Assembly (NCBI GenBank): GCA_015222755.1 | Contig: JADFVX010000003.1 | Coordinates: 1 to 21,003, forward strand | Source of the DNA: Pseudomonadota bacterium | GTDB taxonomy: Bacteria; Desulfobacterota; JADFVX01 | Direction of reading: 5' to 3' | Length of the DNA stretch: 21,003 bases | In this document: positions 14,288-21,003 of the stretch, piece by piece | How positions within the stretch are numbered: the stretch's first letter is position 1 | Layout of the letters: the number at the start of each line of letters is the position of its first letter | Program-made: the position numbers and the translations under genes | Notes under the pieces: generated by a model | What the model saw: the letters and a program-made list of their open reading frames with translations, nothing else | The model's database searches: none | What the model was told of the DNA's origin: nothing

Positions 14288-14305
14288 TGCGGAAAGTTTT
14301 AAGGC

Positions 14306-15265
14306 CTAGCCCACCTCCGAAGTAGCATCCATAAGAAAGTCGTAGCAATTGTCCTTAGTCTCGGGGTTGGCCCGCTGCTTCATCGCGTTTCTCGGATGAC
14401 GGTTCAGGTGGCCGCTGATGCCATAGATATCGTTAAAGCCCCACTCCATCTCATCACGAAGGGGAACAACATTTTCCTGTATGGCCTTGTAGATCGGGCG
14501 CACATCGAATTTAGGGTTTTTAAGGAAGTTAAGCAGCAGTTCCAGGTTGCAGTTCCCCGCACCGCGTCCCATCCCGTTTACAGTAGCATCCAGCAGGTTT
14601 ACGCCGTCGATTATAGCCTGCTGCGTATTTGCAAAGGCAAGCTGCTGGTTATTGTGTGCGTGGAAGCCGAGCTCCTTGTCGGGGGCATGCTCCTTGTAGA
14701 GTTCAAGGTAACTTGTAACCTGCTCAGAGTAGAATGCGCCATAGCTGTCAACAAGGTATAGGTAATCTACCTCCGGGGTCCTGTTTATCTCCTGTAGTCC
14801 CTCGATAAGGTCTGTCTTGATAGCAGCGGAGCAGGCCATCACGTTTATCGTTGTGAGATAGCCGAGATCCTTGGAGCGCTTGGCGAGATCTATTCCCTTA
14901 TCTATATCGGCAACGTAGCATGCTGTACGCACCATATCTACAACAGACTGGTCGGCAGGAGGCATAGAGGCCATAGTTATCCGGCCCACATCAAACATAA
15001 TTGCAAGAAGGGGCCTGTTTTCACACTCGTATGAATCGACAACCCTCTTTATGTCGTCCTCGTCACAGAAGTTCCATTTACCGTATTTTTCACGGGTATA
15101 TTCATCGCTTACATCAAGGCGCTTGCCTATCTCCATTACATCCACACCGGCATCGCAGGTGGCACGGTATATGGCCTTTACAAACTCATCGGAAAACTGG
15201 AAATTATTTATAAGTCCTCCGTCACGAATTGTGCAATCCAGAACCTTGATCTCTTTCCTGTACAT
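14306..15265 (-). CDS. DRE-TIM metallolyase family protein (HMGL-like aldolase)
   Basis: A 319-residue TIM-barrel enzyme of the family that includes HMG-CoA lyase, isopropylmalate synthase and 4-hydroxy-2-oxovalerate aldolase. The N-terminal VLDCTIRDGG (8-17) holds the catalytic arginine 14 and metal-binding aspartate 15. GFHAHNN (200-206) gives metal-ligand histidines 202 and 204, and NGMGRGAGNCNLE is the glycine-rich end of the barrel. So a divalent-metal aldol or Claisen reaction on a 2-oxo acid is expected. Substrate cannot be told, and no pathway partner is adjacent. AAGGGGAG lies seven bases before the ATG. A low-quality AT-rich promoter may lie upstream. Confidence 0.85.
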   Translation of the reverse strand: MYRKEIKVLDCTIRDGGLINNFQFSDEFVKAIYRATCDAGVDVMEIGKRLDVSDEYTREKYGKWNFCDEDDIKRVVDSYECENRPLLAIMFDVGRITMASMPPADQSVVDMVRTACYVADIDKGIDLAKRSKDLGYLTTINVMACSAAIKTDLIEGLQEINRTPEVDYLYLVDSYGAFYSEQVTSYLELYKEHAPDKELGFHAHNNQQLAFANTQQAIIDGVNLLDATVNGMGRGAGNCNLELLLNFLKNPKFDVRPIYKAIQENVVPLRDEMEWGFNDIYGISGHLNRHPRNAMKQRANPETKDNCYDFLMDATSEVG

Positions 15266-15390
15266 TGAAAAACTCCCCTTGAAATAATAACTTCTTTTAA
15301 TACGATATTACTTTAGAACGCCCATATTAAAGGAAAAAAGGTTTAAAAACAAGGATTTTAGTGGATATTCAGCGCTTCAAATGGGGTTTT

Positions 15391-15462
15391 AAAAAAAGCT
15401 GGGGCCTGGATGGGAGGTCTTTTGCCTTAATGCTGAAGCCTTGCAAGTTACCCGGGCCAGCT
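15391..15462 (-). terminator. Possible terminator after yceH
   Basis: On the minus strand AGCTGG (15462-15457) can pair with CCAGCT (15402-15397), which runs into seven T's (15397-15391). The loop is long (over 50 bases), with GGCC able to extend the stem across a two-base bulge. The place after yceH and the T-run fit a terminator, but the large loop makes it uncertain. Confidence 0.4.
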
Positions 15463-15513
15463 CGTTGCGGTAAAAACATCTGTCATTTTACATATCCTTT
15501 TTCTAAAGCACAG

Positions 15514-16158
15514 CTACTCAAACTGCTTTTGAAATTGGCTGAATTGCTCTTTCAGATCTTCCAGTTGCCGGGTAAGGGCCTCTATCTTTTCTTCCAGCTC
15601 TGATATCTTTTCAGATTCTTCCCTTGCACTATCTGTGGCGGTTTCGTCCGATGAAAGAACTGTGGATGATTCCCCTTCTTCTAAGAAAAGGTGGCAGTAG
15701 CGTGCCTCTTTACGCCCCGGCTGGCGAGGCAGCCTTGTTATATCTCCCAGAGATGAGAGGCCTTCAAGGGTGCTGTTTACCTCCTCAAGGTTTTCAAAGG
15801 AGTATATCCGCTCCGTGTGTGCCTTGATTTCGCCTACTGTCTGCGGTCCGCGCAGCATCAATGTGCAAATCACTGCCGCCTCCCGCTTGTCATAGTCGCG
15901 CTCCTTAACAAAGCCCTCTTCATATTTTATGGCCCGGCTCAGGTTGCTCTGCCAGAGGGCCCGTTTTTTCTTCAATCCCTCAATGGCCTCAAGCACTATT
16001 TCTTCAGCATAGTTGACGACGGGTTCGCGGTTTGTTTTCTGGTTGCAGGCGCTAGTAAGGGCGTTAAGCGTCAAGGGATAATATTCAGGTGTAGTGAACT
16101 CCTTTTCTATGAGAGCACCCAGTACTCGTATCTCTTCATGGCTGAACAGTATATCCAT
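15514..16158 (-). CDS. YceH family protein (UPF0502, DUF480)
   Basis: A 214-residue member of UPF0502, a family with two winged-helix domains and no settled function. The first half (VLGALIEKEFTTPEYYPLTL and NQKTNREPVV) and RGPQTVGEIKAHTERIY in the second are diagnostic. After about 165 this copy has an acidic linker and a coiled-coil tail (SEKISELEEKIEALTRQLED and on to the end), with heptad leucines that could support oligomerisation. I start at ATG 16158 because a perfect AAGGAG lies six bases upstream. An in-frame start at 16185 would add nine residues ahead of the family N-terminus. It stands alone downstream of the csp terminator. Confidence 0.92.
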   Translation of the reverse strand: MDILFSHEEIRVLGALIEKEFTTPEYYPLTLNALTSACNQKTNREPVVNYAEEIVLEAIEGLKKKRALWQSNLSRAIKYEEGFVKERDYDKREAAVICTLMLRGPQTVGEIKAHTERIYSFENLEEVNSTLEGLSSLGDITRLPRQPGRKEARYCHLFLEEGESSTVLSSDETATDSAREESEKISELEEKIEALTRQLEDLKEQFSQFQKQFE

Positions 16159-16295
16159 TGCACACTCCTTTATTAGAAAAACCACTTTTCATTATGCAGA
16201 ATGCCCGGATATAAATCAACAAAAGACAGGCGGGGCCGTATGTTTAGAAGGTGCAGCGAAGGCTTGAAATGATTGATGAAACCTGGAGGGAGAGC

Positions 16296-16338
16296 AAAAA
16301 AAAGGTGACGGCCACTCCAGATCGAAGTGGCCGTCACC
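16296..16338 (-). terminator. Intrinsic terminator of the rhlE-csp operon
   Basis: A perfect 13-bp stem, GGTGACGGCCACT (16304-16316) with AGTGGCCGTCACC (16326-16338), and a nine-base loop. Read leftward it is followed by eight T's (16303-16296). It starts 15 bases after the cold-shock gene stop. Confidence 0.95.
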
Positions 16339-16353
16339 GAATCAACTCTTATC

Positions 16354-16566
16354 TTAGATGAGAGTGACTTGCTGAGCCTGGGGACCTTTTTGGCCCTGGC
16401 CGACGGTGAACTCTACGCGATCATCGTCGTTCAAGCTTTTGAAGCCGTCACCTGCGATCTCACTGAAGTGTACAAAAAGATCTGCATCTCCTTCATCAGG
16501 GGTAATAAAGCCGAAGCCCTTACCGCCATCGAACCATTTGACTGTTCCTGTTTGACGTTCTGCCAT
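16354..16566 (-). CDS. Cold-shock domain protein (CspA family)
   Basis: A 70-residue single cold-shock domain, a five-strand beta barrel that binds single-stranded RNA and DNA and melts RNA structure. GTVKWFDGGKGFGFI (7-21) contains RNP1 and LFVHFSEI (30-37) contains RNP2. AAGGAG lies eight bases before the ATG. It begins only 50 bases after the RNA-helicase stop, in an AT-rich gap without a terminator, so it is very likely co-transcribed with the helicase. The pair would act together on RNA folding. Strong terminator downstream. Which csp paralogue it is cannot be told. Confidence 0.97.
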   Translation of the reverse strand: MAERQTGTVKWFDGGKGFGFITPDEGDADLFVHFSEIAGDGFKSLNDDDRVEFTVGQGQKGPQAQQVTLI

Positions 16567-16616
16567 GATATTTTCTCCTTTCTTGTTATTTACTATTTAG
16601 TTGTTTAATTAATTTA

Positions 16617-17882
16617 TTAACCTGACCGTTTTGTACCTCTAAAGTGCGCGCCTGAACTTCCGTGCGCAGCACTCTTTTTACCTGTCTGTTTTTGTGGCCT
16701 GCGCTGGTTATGTTGCCTGGGCGGGCGGGCGAACTCCTTATCTTTATGAGGGGCCTTTGTATCGTATTCAAATCCCTCTACTTTTTTTCTCTCCAGGGGC
16801 TTGCCAAGCTTGCGCTCGATAGTACGCACCATAGAATTGTCTTCACTGCTGACCAGTGTGAAGGCATCACCGGTTCTTGCTGCACGTCCTGTCCTGCCGA
16901 TACGGTGAACGTAGGCCTCTGGCGTGTCGGGGATATCGTAGTTGATAACGTGGGAGACCTGCGAGACATCGATACCACGTGCAGCGATGTCTGTCGCTAC
17001 AAGTATCTGGTAAGTGCCGTCACGGAAGCCGTTAAGCGCCGCCTGGCGCCTGTTCTGGGAAAGGTTCCCCTGTAGTGATGCTGCGGTATATCCTTTCTTT
17101 TCAAGCTGTTCGCCCAGTCTTTTTGCACGGTGCTTTGTACGCGTGAATATCAATACGGATTCTGTGTCTGTATGCTGCAGCAGTTCCATCAGCAGTTTTG
17201 TCTTCAGGTGCTGCGCTACAGGGTAGATTGCGTGAGAAACTGTGGTTGCCGCTGCCGTATTGTCCACCTGCACAGTCTCTGGATTACTGAGCACATCGTG
17301 GGCCAGTTTTTTTATCTCACTTGGCATTGTGGCAGAAAAGAGAAGTGTCTGGCGGGTGCTCGGTATGCTCTTCAGTACTCGCCTGATATCGGGCAGGAAT
17401 CCCATGTCGAACATATGATCCGCCTCGTCGAGGACGAGCACTTCCAGCCTGCTCAGGTTTATAGTTCCCTGTCCTATATGGTCCAGCAGTCTGCCGGGGC
17501 AGGCAACGACTATATCTGTGCCCCTTTTAAGTTTGTTTATCTGCGGGTTTATGTTTACACCCCCATATACGGTGATGCTTCTTAGTCCCGTCTTTTTCCC
17601 CAGTGTCTCTATGGATTCATGTATCTGCTCTGCCAGTTCCCTTGTTGGTGCCACGATGAGCGCACGAACCTGTCCGCGCTTGCCTTCCGCCAGTCTGTTA
17701 AGTATTGGCAGGGCGAAGGCCGCTGTTTTTCCCGTACCGGTCTGCGCCAGTCCCATTACATCACGTCCATCCATGACAGCAGGAATAGCCTCTGCCTGTA
17801 TCGGCGTAGGCGATGTGTAGCCTGCCGCTTCTATCCCGGCAGCTACATCAGCCCGAAAATTAAAACCTTTAAAATCTTTCAT
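16617..17882 (-). CDS. rhlE: DEAD-box RNA helicase, RhlE type
   Basis: An ATP-dependent RNA helicase of 421 residues. Motifs in order: Q-motif region (7-35), Walker A AQTGTGKT (46-53), PTRELA (79-84), DEAD (152-155), SAT (183-185), and HRIGRTGRAARTG near 325. The motif usually read TPGR is CPGR here. The C-terminal tail (from about 370) is basic and rich in K, R, Q, G, ending in a glycine/serine stretch, as in RhlE proteins, and likely aids RNA binding. I start at ATG 17882, where AAGGAG is three bases upstream (short but clear). The upstream alternative is TTG at 17903. It is followed by a cold-shock gene. Its leader contains a terminator-like hairpin and its own promoter. The RhlE assignment within DEAD-box helicases is by overall look. 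Confidence 0.93.
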   Translation of the reverse strand: MKDFKGFNFRADVAAGIEAAGYTSPTPIQAEAIPAVMDGRDVMGLAQTGTGKTAAFALPILNRLAEGKRGQVRALIVAPTRELAEQIHESIETLGKKTGLRSITVYGGVNINPQINKLKRGTDIVVACPGRLLDHIGQGTINLSRLEVLVLDEADHMFDMGFLPDIRRVLKSIPSTRQTLLFSATMPSEIKKLAHDVLSNPETVQVDNTAAATTVSHAIYPVAQHLKTKLLMELLQHTDTESVLIFTRTKHRAKRLGEQLEKKGYTAASLQGNLSQNRRQAALNGFRDGTYQILVATDIAARGIDVSQVSHVINYDIPDTPEAYVHRIGRTGRAARTGDAFTLVSSEDNSMVRTIERKLGKPLERKKVEGFEYDTKAPHKDKEFARPPRQHNQRRPQKQTGKKSAAHGSSGAHFRGTKRSG

Positions 17883-17901
17883 ATACTCCTTGTTGCGTTC
17901 C

Positions 17902-17939
17902 AAAAATAAAAAAGGGCCCCGAATCTATTCCGGGGCCCT
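17902..17939 (-). terminator. Terminator-like hairpin in the rhlE leader
   Basis: A perfect 9-bp GC-rich stem, AGGGCCCCG (17913-17921) with CGGGGCCCT (17931-17939), and a nine-base loop. On the minus strand it runs into TTTTTTATTTTT. It lies about 10 bases before the rhlE ribosome binding site and downstream of a good promoter, so it may act as an attenuator. It may simply end transcription coming from coaE. Confidence 0.8.
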
Positions 17940-17991
17940 ACGTTATGTTATTATACCGCTTCTTTCCAGGAACTTCTTATAATTGTTTGAA

Positions 17992-18020
17992 AGAATAACA
18001 GCCTTGTGGCTAAAAGTCAA
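17992..18020 (-). promoter_or_regulatory. Promoter of rhlE-csp
   Basis: On the minus strand TTGACT (18020-18015), a 17-base spacer and TATTCT (17997-17992). A start near 17985 gives a leader of about 100 bases containing the hairpin at 17913-17939. A second TATAAT-like element (complement of ATTATA, 17950-17955) lies nearer but lacks a -35. Confidence 0.6.
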
Positions 18021-18150
18021 CTATTTTATTGCGATCTGAATTTTGGCTTCTAGTTGAAGGGATTGCACCTGCCCGGTGTTTTGCCAGAGGTTTATATACT
18101 ATTAATATTCCCAGTTTCAATCTCTTAATAAATATGATTAATCCTCTTTG

Positions 18151-18759
18151 CTAGTCATTTTCTGCTGATTTCAAGCTCTTGAATAATCGCGTTACTTTCC
18201 CCCTCAGTTCTTCTAAATTGCCGTTGTTTTCAATAATATAATCGGCAAAAGTTCTTTTTTCATCTTCGGGCATCTGGGAAGCTATACGGCTTTGGGCCCC
18301 TTCTCTGGACAGGCCATCTCTCTTCATTACCCTGTCAATTACCAGCTCTTTGTCTGCCACAACAAGTATAAGCTTGTCTACTTCTTTATAGTTGCCGCTC
18401 TCAATTAAAAGAGCTGCATTAACAACGGCTATTGCATCAGGCTTGCTCCGCTTGATGGCCATGACCTTTTTCCACTCTTCATCGATGATGGCGGGGTGTA
18501 ATATTGAGTTGAGTTCCTCCCTTTTTGATTTATCTTTAAAGACTGTGTCGGCAAGTATCTTCCTGTCTATGCTTCCTTCAAGATCGAGGACATCACACCC
18601 AAATGTATCTACTACTTTATCAAAGGTAACCTGCCCCGGCTCCAGAAGTTTTCTGGCTATTTTATCGGCATCTACTATCTCGGCACCCTGGTCTTCCAGG
18701 ATTTGTGCAACGGCATTTTTACCAGTTGCAATACCACCTGTCAGCCCTATAGTCAGCAT
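18151..18759 (-). CDS. coaE: Dephospho-CoA kinase
   Basis: CoaE phosphorylates dephospho-CoA, the last step of coenzyme A synthesis, in the cytoplasm. The 202 residues are normal. IGLTGGIATGK (4-14) is the P-loop, DADKIARKLLEPG (31-43) the CoA-site region, and LHPAIIDEEW and VVNAALLIESG match the family. The P-loop residue after lysine is asparagine (N15) where serine or threonine is usual. AGGA lies about seven bases before the ATG. It is last in the rluD - pgeF - diguanylate cyclase - coaE run, 33 bases after the cyclase. Confidence 0.93.
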   Translation of the reverse strand: MLTIGLTGGIATGKNAVAQILEDQGAEIVDADKIARKLLEPGQVTFDKVVDTFGCDVLDLEGSIDRKILADTVFKDKSKREELNSILHPAIIDEEWKKVMAIKRSKPDAIAVVNAALLIESGNYKEVDKLILVVADKELVIDRVMKRDGLSREGAQSRIASQMPEDEKRTFADYIIENNGNLEELRGKVTRLFKSLKSAEND

Positions 18760-18792
18760 AGAAGATTCCTGTAAGCTAGATCCATAAAAACT

Positions 18793-19914
18793 TTAGTTTT
18801 CAGTCCTTATACTTTCCCGGGAAAGAACAACCCGGTTTTTACCCTCTTCCTTTGCCTGGTACATGGCCTTGTCGGCAGCCTTAAGAAGCTGGCCTTCCAT
18901 TGCTGAAAGGCTGGGTGTTTTTTCTACATTTGCCAAAAGAGATGCAACGCCAACGCTGCATGTAATTATTCCTCCTACGTTTAAAGGTTCTTTCTCTCCC
19001 CTGATCGGCCTGGAAAGAAATACATTTTCTGCTACACCTTTCCTAAAACGTTCTGCATATTTCCCGGCTTCTTCAGGGCTCACCCCCGGTAGCAGTATTA
19101 CGTATTCATCACCTCCATATCTTGCCAGTGTTGTTGGAATAGCCGAAAAAACATCTGTCATCAAACGGGCGACTTCAACTAGGACCTGGCTTCCCGCAAG
19201 ATGACCGTAGGTGTCATTGATTTCCTTGAATCTATCCAGGTCAAAGAAAATAAGTGTAATATCGTCGCCTTCCTCCACACTTTTTTTGACACCGCGAGTA
19301 AGCATCTCGTAAAAATAACGGTCGTTATACAAACCTGTCAGGTTGTCTCTTTTAGACATGTCTTCAAAGCGCCTTGCATCAAGGGCGTTTTGAATAAGTG
19401 TAGATGTATACCCGGCAAATATCTCAAGGAGGGCAAGGTCCCTCTGGTCATAGTTTGTTTTGCCCTTACGGTTTATGAGTTCTATAACACCAATAATAGA
19501 ACCTCCTATTCCTATGGGGATAGCGATAATAGAATTAGTCACAAATTTTGTTTTCGTGTCTATTTTTGCATAAAACTTTTTATCCTTTTTTACATCTTTA
19601 CTAAGATAAGATCTCCCTGATATGTAAGTTTCTCCTACAATCCCTATATTATCGGCAAGGCGGGTTCCGGCAAGCGACTCTGAGCCCTCACCGAAGCAGG
19701 CCAAAAAACATAGTTCCCCTTTTCCTTTTTCAGCCTTTACAACAGGGTCATCAAGTAGTATGGAGCCTGACTCGGAAGGGACCAGTTCATTTGCTCTGGA
19801 AAGGATTTCCTCAAGCAGTCGGCCAAGATTAACTTCCTGGGCAAAGGAGGCGCCGTCTTTTTTCCTTTGAAGAGACTTGTTTATTGCCTCTGTGTCTGCG
19901 ATGTTTATTTTCAT
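18793..19914 (-). CDS. GAF-GGDEF diguanylate cyclase
   Basis: A 373-residue cytoplasmic signalling enzyme that should make cyclic di-GMP from two GTP. Residues about 25-180 form a GAF sensor domain (SGSILLDD, VIELINRKGK, LLEIFAGYTSTLIQ). A short helix leads to the GGDEF domain (about 187-365) with NLTGLYNDRYF, FFDLDRFKEINDTYGH and the active-site GGDEY (267-271). The inhibitory I-site RxxD, expected five residues before it, is not there (AIPT instead). So it is predicted active and not feedback-inhibited at that site. The GAF ligand is unknown. It lies 34 bases after pgeF and 33 before coaE, an unusual seat for a signalling gene inside a housekeeping operon. Confidence 0.93.
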   Translation of the reverse strand: MKINIADTEAINKSLQRKKDGASFAQEVNLGRLLEEILSRANELVPSESGSILLDDPVVKAEKGKGELCFLACFGEGSESLAGTRLADNIGIVGETYISGRSYLSKDVKKDKKFYAKIDTKTKFVTNSIIAIPIGIGGSIIGVIELINRKGKTNYDQRDLALLEIFAGYTSTLIQNALDARRFEDMSKRDNLTGLYNDRYFYEMLTRGVKKSVEEGDDITLIFFDLDRFKEINDTYGHLAGSQVLVEVARLMTDVFSAIPTTLARYGGDEYVILLPGVSPEEAGKYAERFRKGVAENVFLSRPIRGEKEPLNVGGIITCSVGVASLLANVEKTPSLSAMEGQLLKAADKAMYQAKEEGKNRVVLSRESIRTEN

Positions 19915-19948
19915 TTGCCCCTAATGATAGATAATCAAACTTTTACAG

Positions 19949-20737
19949 TCAAGTCAGCATAATAATAGATCCCTGTCTTCCAGAGGATATGCCATCCCGG
20001 CGGTAGGAATAAAAGAGATTTTCGTTACATGATGTGCAATAGGGAGTGTGGGAGATGTGTTCGGGATCTACCCCGGCCTCTTCCAGTTGTAAGCTGTTAA
20101 TGACTGCCAGATCTAGCATCCATCGCCTTTCGCCGTCCCTGTCTGCATTTAGGCTTCCTTCATCCCATAAGCTGGAGCTTTTGTGGAACTGTTCATAAAC
20201 AGTAGAATCGACCTCGTAACAGCATGGGCCTATAGACGGCCCCATGGCGGCATAAATATAAGCAGGATTAATGTTGAACCTGCTTATCATTCTATTAACT
20301 GTTTGCCCGACGATGTTTAAGGCCGTTCCCCGCCATCCTGCGTGGATGGCCCCGATAGATCTATTGTCCGCAGAAAATAAAAGTATGGACAGGCAGTCCG
20401 CCGTGAGTATAGCCAGAGGCAGTTCCGGCTTGGCGGTGATTACTGCATCTGCACTATAGCTTTTCCGTTGCGAGCCCGCATCTTCTGCAACTACTATACT
20501 GTCGCCGTGAACCTGGTTAAGAAAAAAAAAGTTTCTTTTAATAGAAAGTGCATCAGAAAGGATCTGCCGGTTTTTTTCTACAGAGAATTCAGTGTCGCCG
20601 GACCTTGCAGAAAGGTTCAGCGAATCGTAAGGAGGGCAGCTTATTCCTCCACTGCGCGTTGTAAAGGCATGGGTCAGGCCGCTGAATCTTTCGAGCAAAG
20701 GAGACCTGACAAATTGAAGCCTTTCTTTTCCACCCAT
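19949..20737 (-). CDS. pgeF: Peptidoglycan editing factor PgeF (YfiH/laccase-domain family)
   Basis: This 262-residue family, once annotated as polyphenol oxidase, is known in E. coli to keep peptidoglycan precursors free of L-serine in place of L-alanine. FTTRSGGIS (25-33), NQVHGDS (74-80), LTADCLSILL (111-120) and IHAGWRGTA (131-139) give the metal-binding histidines (78, 132) and cysteine (115). MGPSIGPCCYEV also fits. The ATG at 20737 lies 16 bases after the rluD-like stop, with AAAAAGG upstream overlapping that stop. Downstream is the diguanylate cyclase. The rluD-pgeF pairing is common in proteobacteria. Confidence 0.95.
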   Translation of the reverse strand: MGGKERLQFVRSPLLERFSGLTHAFTTRSGGISCPPYDSLNLSARSGDTEFSVEKNRQILSDALSIKRNFFFLNQVHGDSIVVAEDAGSQRKSYSADAVITAKPELPLAILTADCLSILLFSADNRSIGAIHAGWRGTALNIVGQTVNRMISRFNINPAYIYAAMGPSIGPCCYEVDSTVYEQFHKSSSLWDEGSLNADRDGERRWMLDLAVINSLQLEEAGVDPEHISHTPYCTSCNENLFYSYRRDGISSGRQGSIIMLT

Positions 20738-20753
20738 ATTTTTTTAGGCCTTT

Positions 20754-21003
20754 TTATGTAGAAGCATCAAGTAATTGAATGATCTCTGCCAGATCTTGCG
20801 CTATTGGAGAGGTAAACTCCAGGCGTTCCCCCGTTTTCGGATGATCAAAGCCCAGGAAATATGCATGGAGGGCCTGCCTCTTCAAGGCCAGTACCTTGCT
20901 GCGTATCTGCGTGGATTGGATCTCTTTTGCCCTCTTATTGCTGCCGTATGAGGGATCTCCGGCAATGGGATGGCCCCGGTGAGAAAGATGGACCCTTATC
21001 TGG
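20754..21003 (-). CDS. RluD/RluA-family pseudouridine synthase, C-terminal part (cut by window end)
   Basis: Only the last 82 codons are in the window; the gene continues beyond base 21003. In frame from 21002 it reads QIRVHLSHRGHPIAGDP, then SYGSN and a helix, then RQALHAYFLGFDHPKTGE and FTSPIAQDL before the TAA at 20756-20754. QIRVHL, GHPIAGDP and RQALHA are typical of the C-terminal end of RluA-family 23S rRNA pseudouridine synthases. The catalytic aspartate lies outside the window. The tie to pgeF, 16 bases downstream, makes RluD the best guess. It is probably the upstream gene of the operon that ends with coaE. Confidence 0.9.
   Translation of the reverse strand, partial: QIRVHLSHRGHPIAGDPSYGSNKRAKEIQSTQIRSKVLALKRQALHAYFLGFDHPKTGERLEFTSPIAQDLAEIIQLLDAST

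Noticed and set aside
1..21003. CRISPR arrays, prophage genes, insertion sequences or toxin-antitoxin pairs
   Set aside because: No regularly spaced repeats, integrase, transposase, phage structural or toxin-like genes were found on either strand.

Overview
The window looks like chromosomal DNA from a Gram-negative bacterium with a respiratory, probably anaerobic, lifestyle. A relative of the former Deltaproteobacteria fits best. Three things point there: a lipoprotein with a lipobox and two Tat-targeted proteins; a membrane redox complex combining a multihaem cytochrome, an NrfD-type membrane subunit and a ferredoxin-type subunit; and a mix of proteobacterial orphan families (YaiI/UPF0178, SlyX, YceH) with non-gammaproteobacterial gene orders. 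This placement is inference; there is no rRNA gene to fix it.

Layout. Bases 1-406 hold no gene: a hairpin with a U-tract on the minus strand, a second perfect hairpin, then a strong promoter. Next is a plus-strand operon glyA - dCMP deaminase - nrdR (407-2555), which joins one-carbon supply, dUMP supply and ribonucleotide reductase control. A 19-bp bidirectional terminator (2691-2733) separates it from a leftward four-gene respiratory operon (6169-2752): a tiny Tat protein, a Tat-targeted 4x[4Fe-4S] protein, an NrfD-like quinol-interacting membrane protein, and a periplasmic cytochrome c with three CXXCH sites and one CX3CH site. No molybdopterin or other catalytic subunit is present. uvrA (minus) follows. 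Divergent from it is a small Cys-containing protein of unknown function.

The centre is housekeeping: ychF (minus) diverging from a histone-deacetylase-family amidohydrolase (plus); a tightly coupled minus-strand set folK - TPR lipoprotein - small zinc-ribbon-like membrane protein; yaiI-like and slyX (plus); a DRE-TIM aldolase-like protein and yceH (both minus).

The right end is all minus strand. rhlE-type RNA helicase and a cold-shock protein form a probable cold/RNA-structure operon with its own promoter and a terminator-like hairpin just before the rhlE ribosome binding site. Upstream of that lies an operon of rluD-like (partial, cut by the window edge) - pgeF - GAF-GGDEF diguanylate cyclase - coaE.

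The most unusual content is the four-gene redox module. Next are the rhlE leader attenuator and the inverted repeat inside the uvrA promoter. No CRISPR array, transposase gene, tRNA or rRNA was seen.
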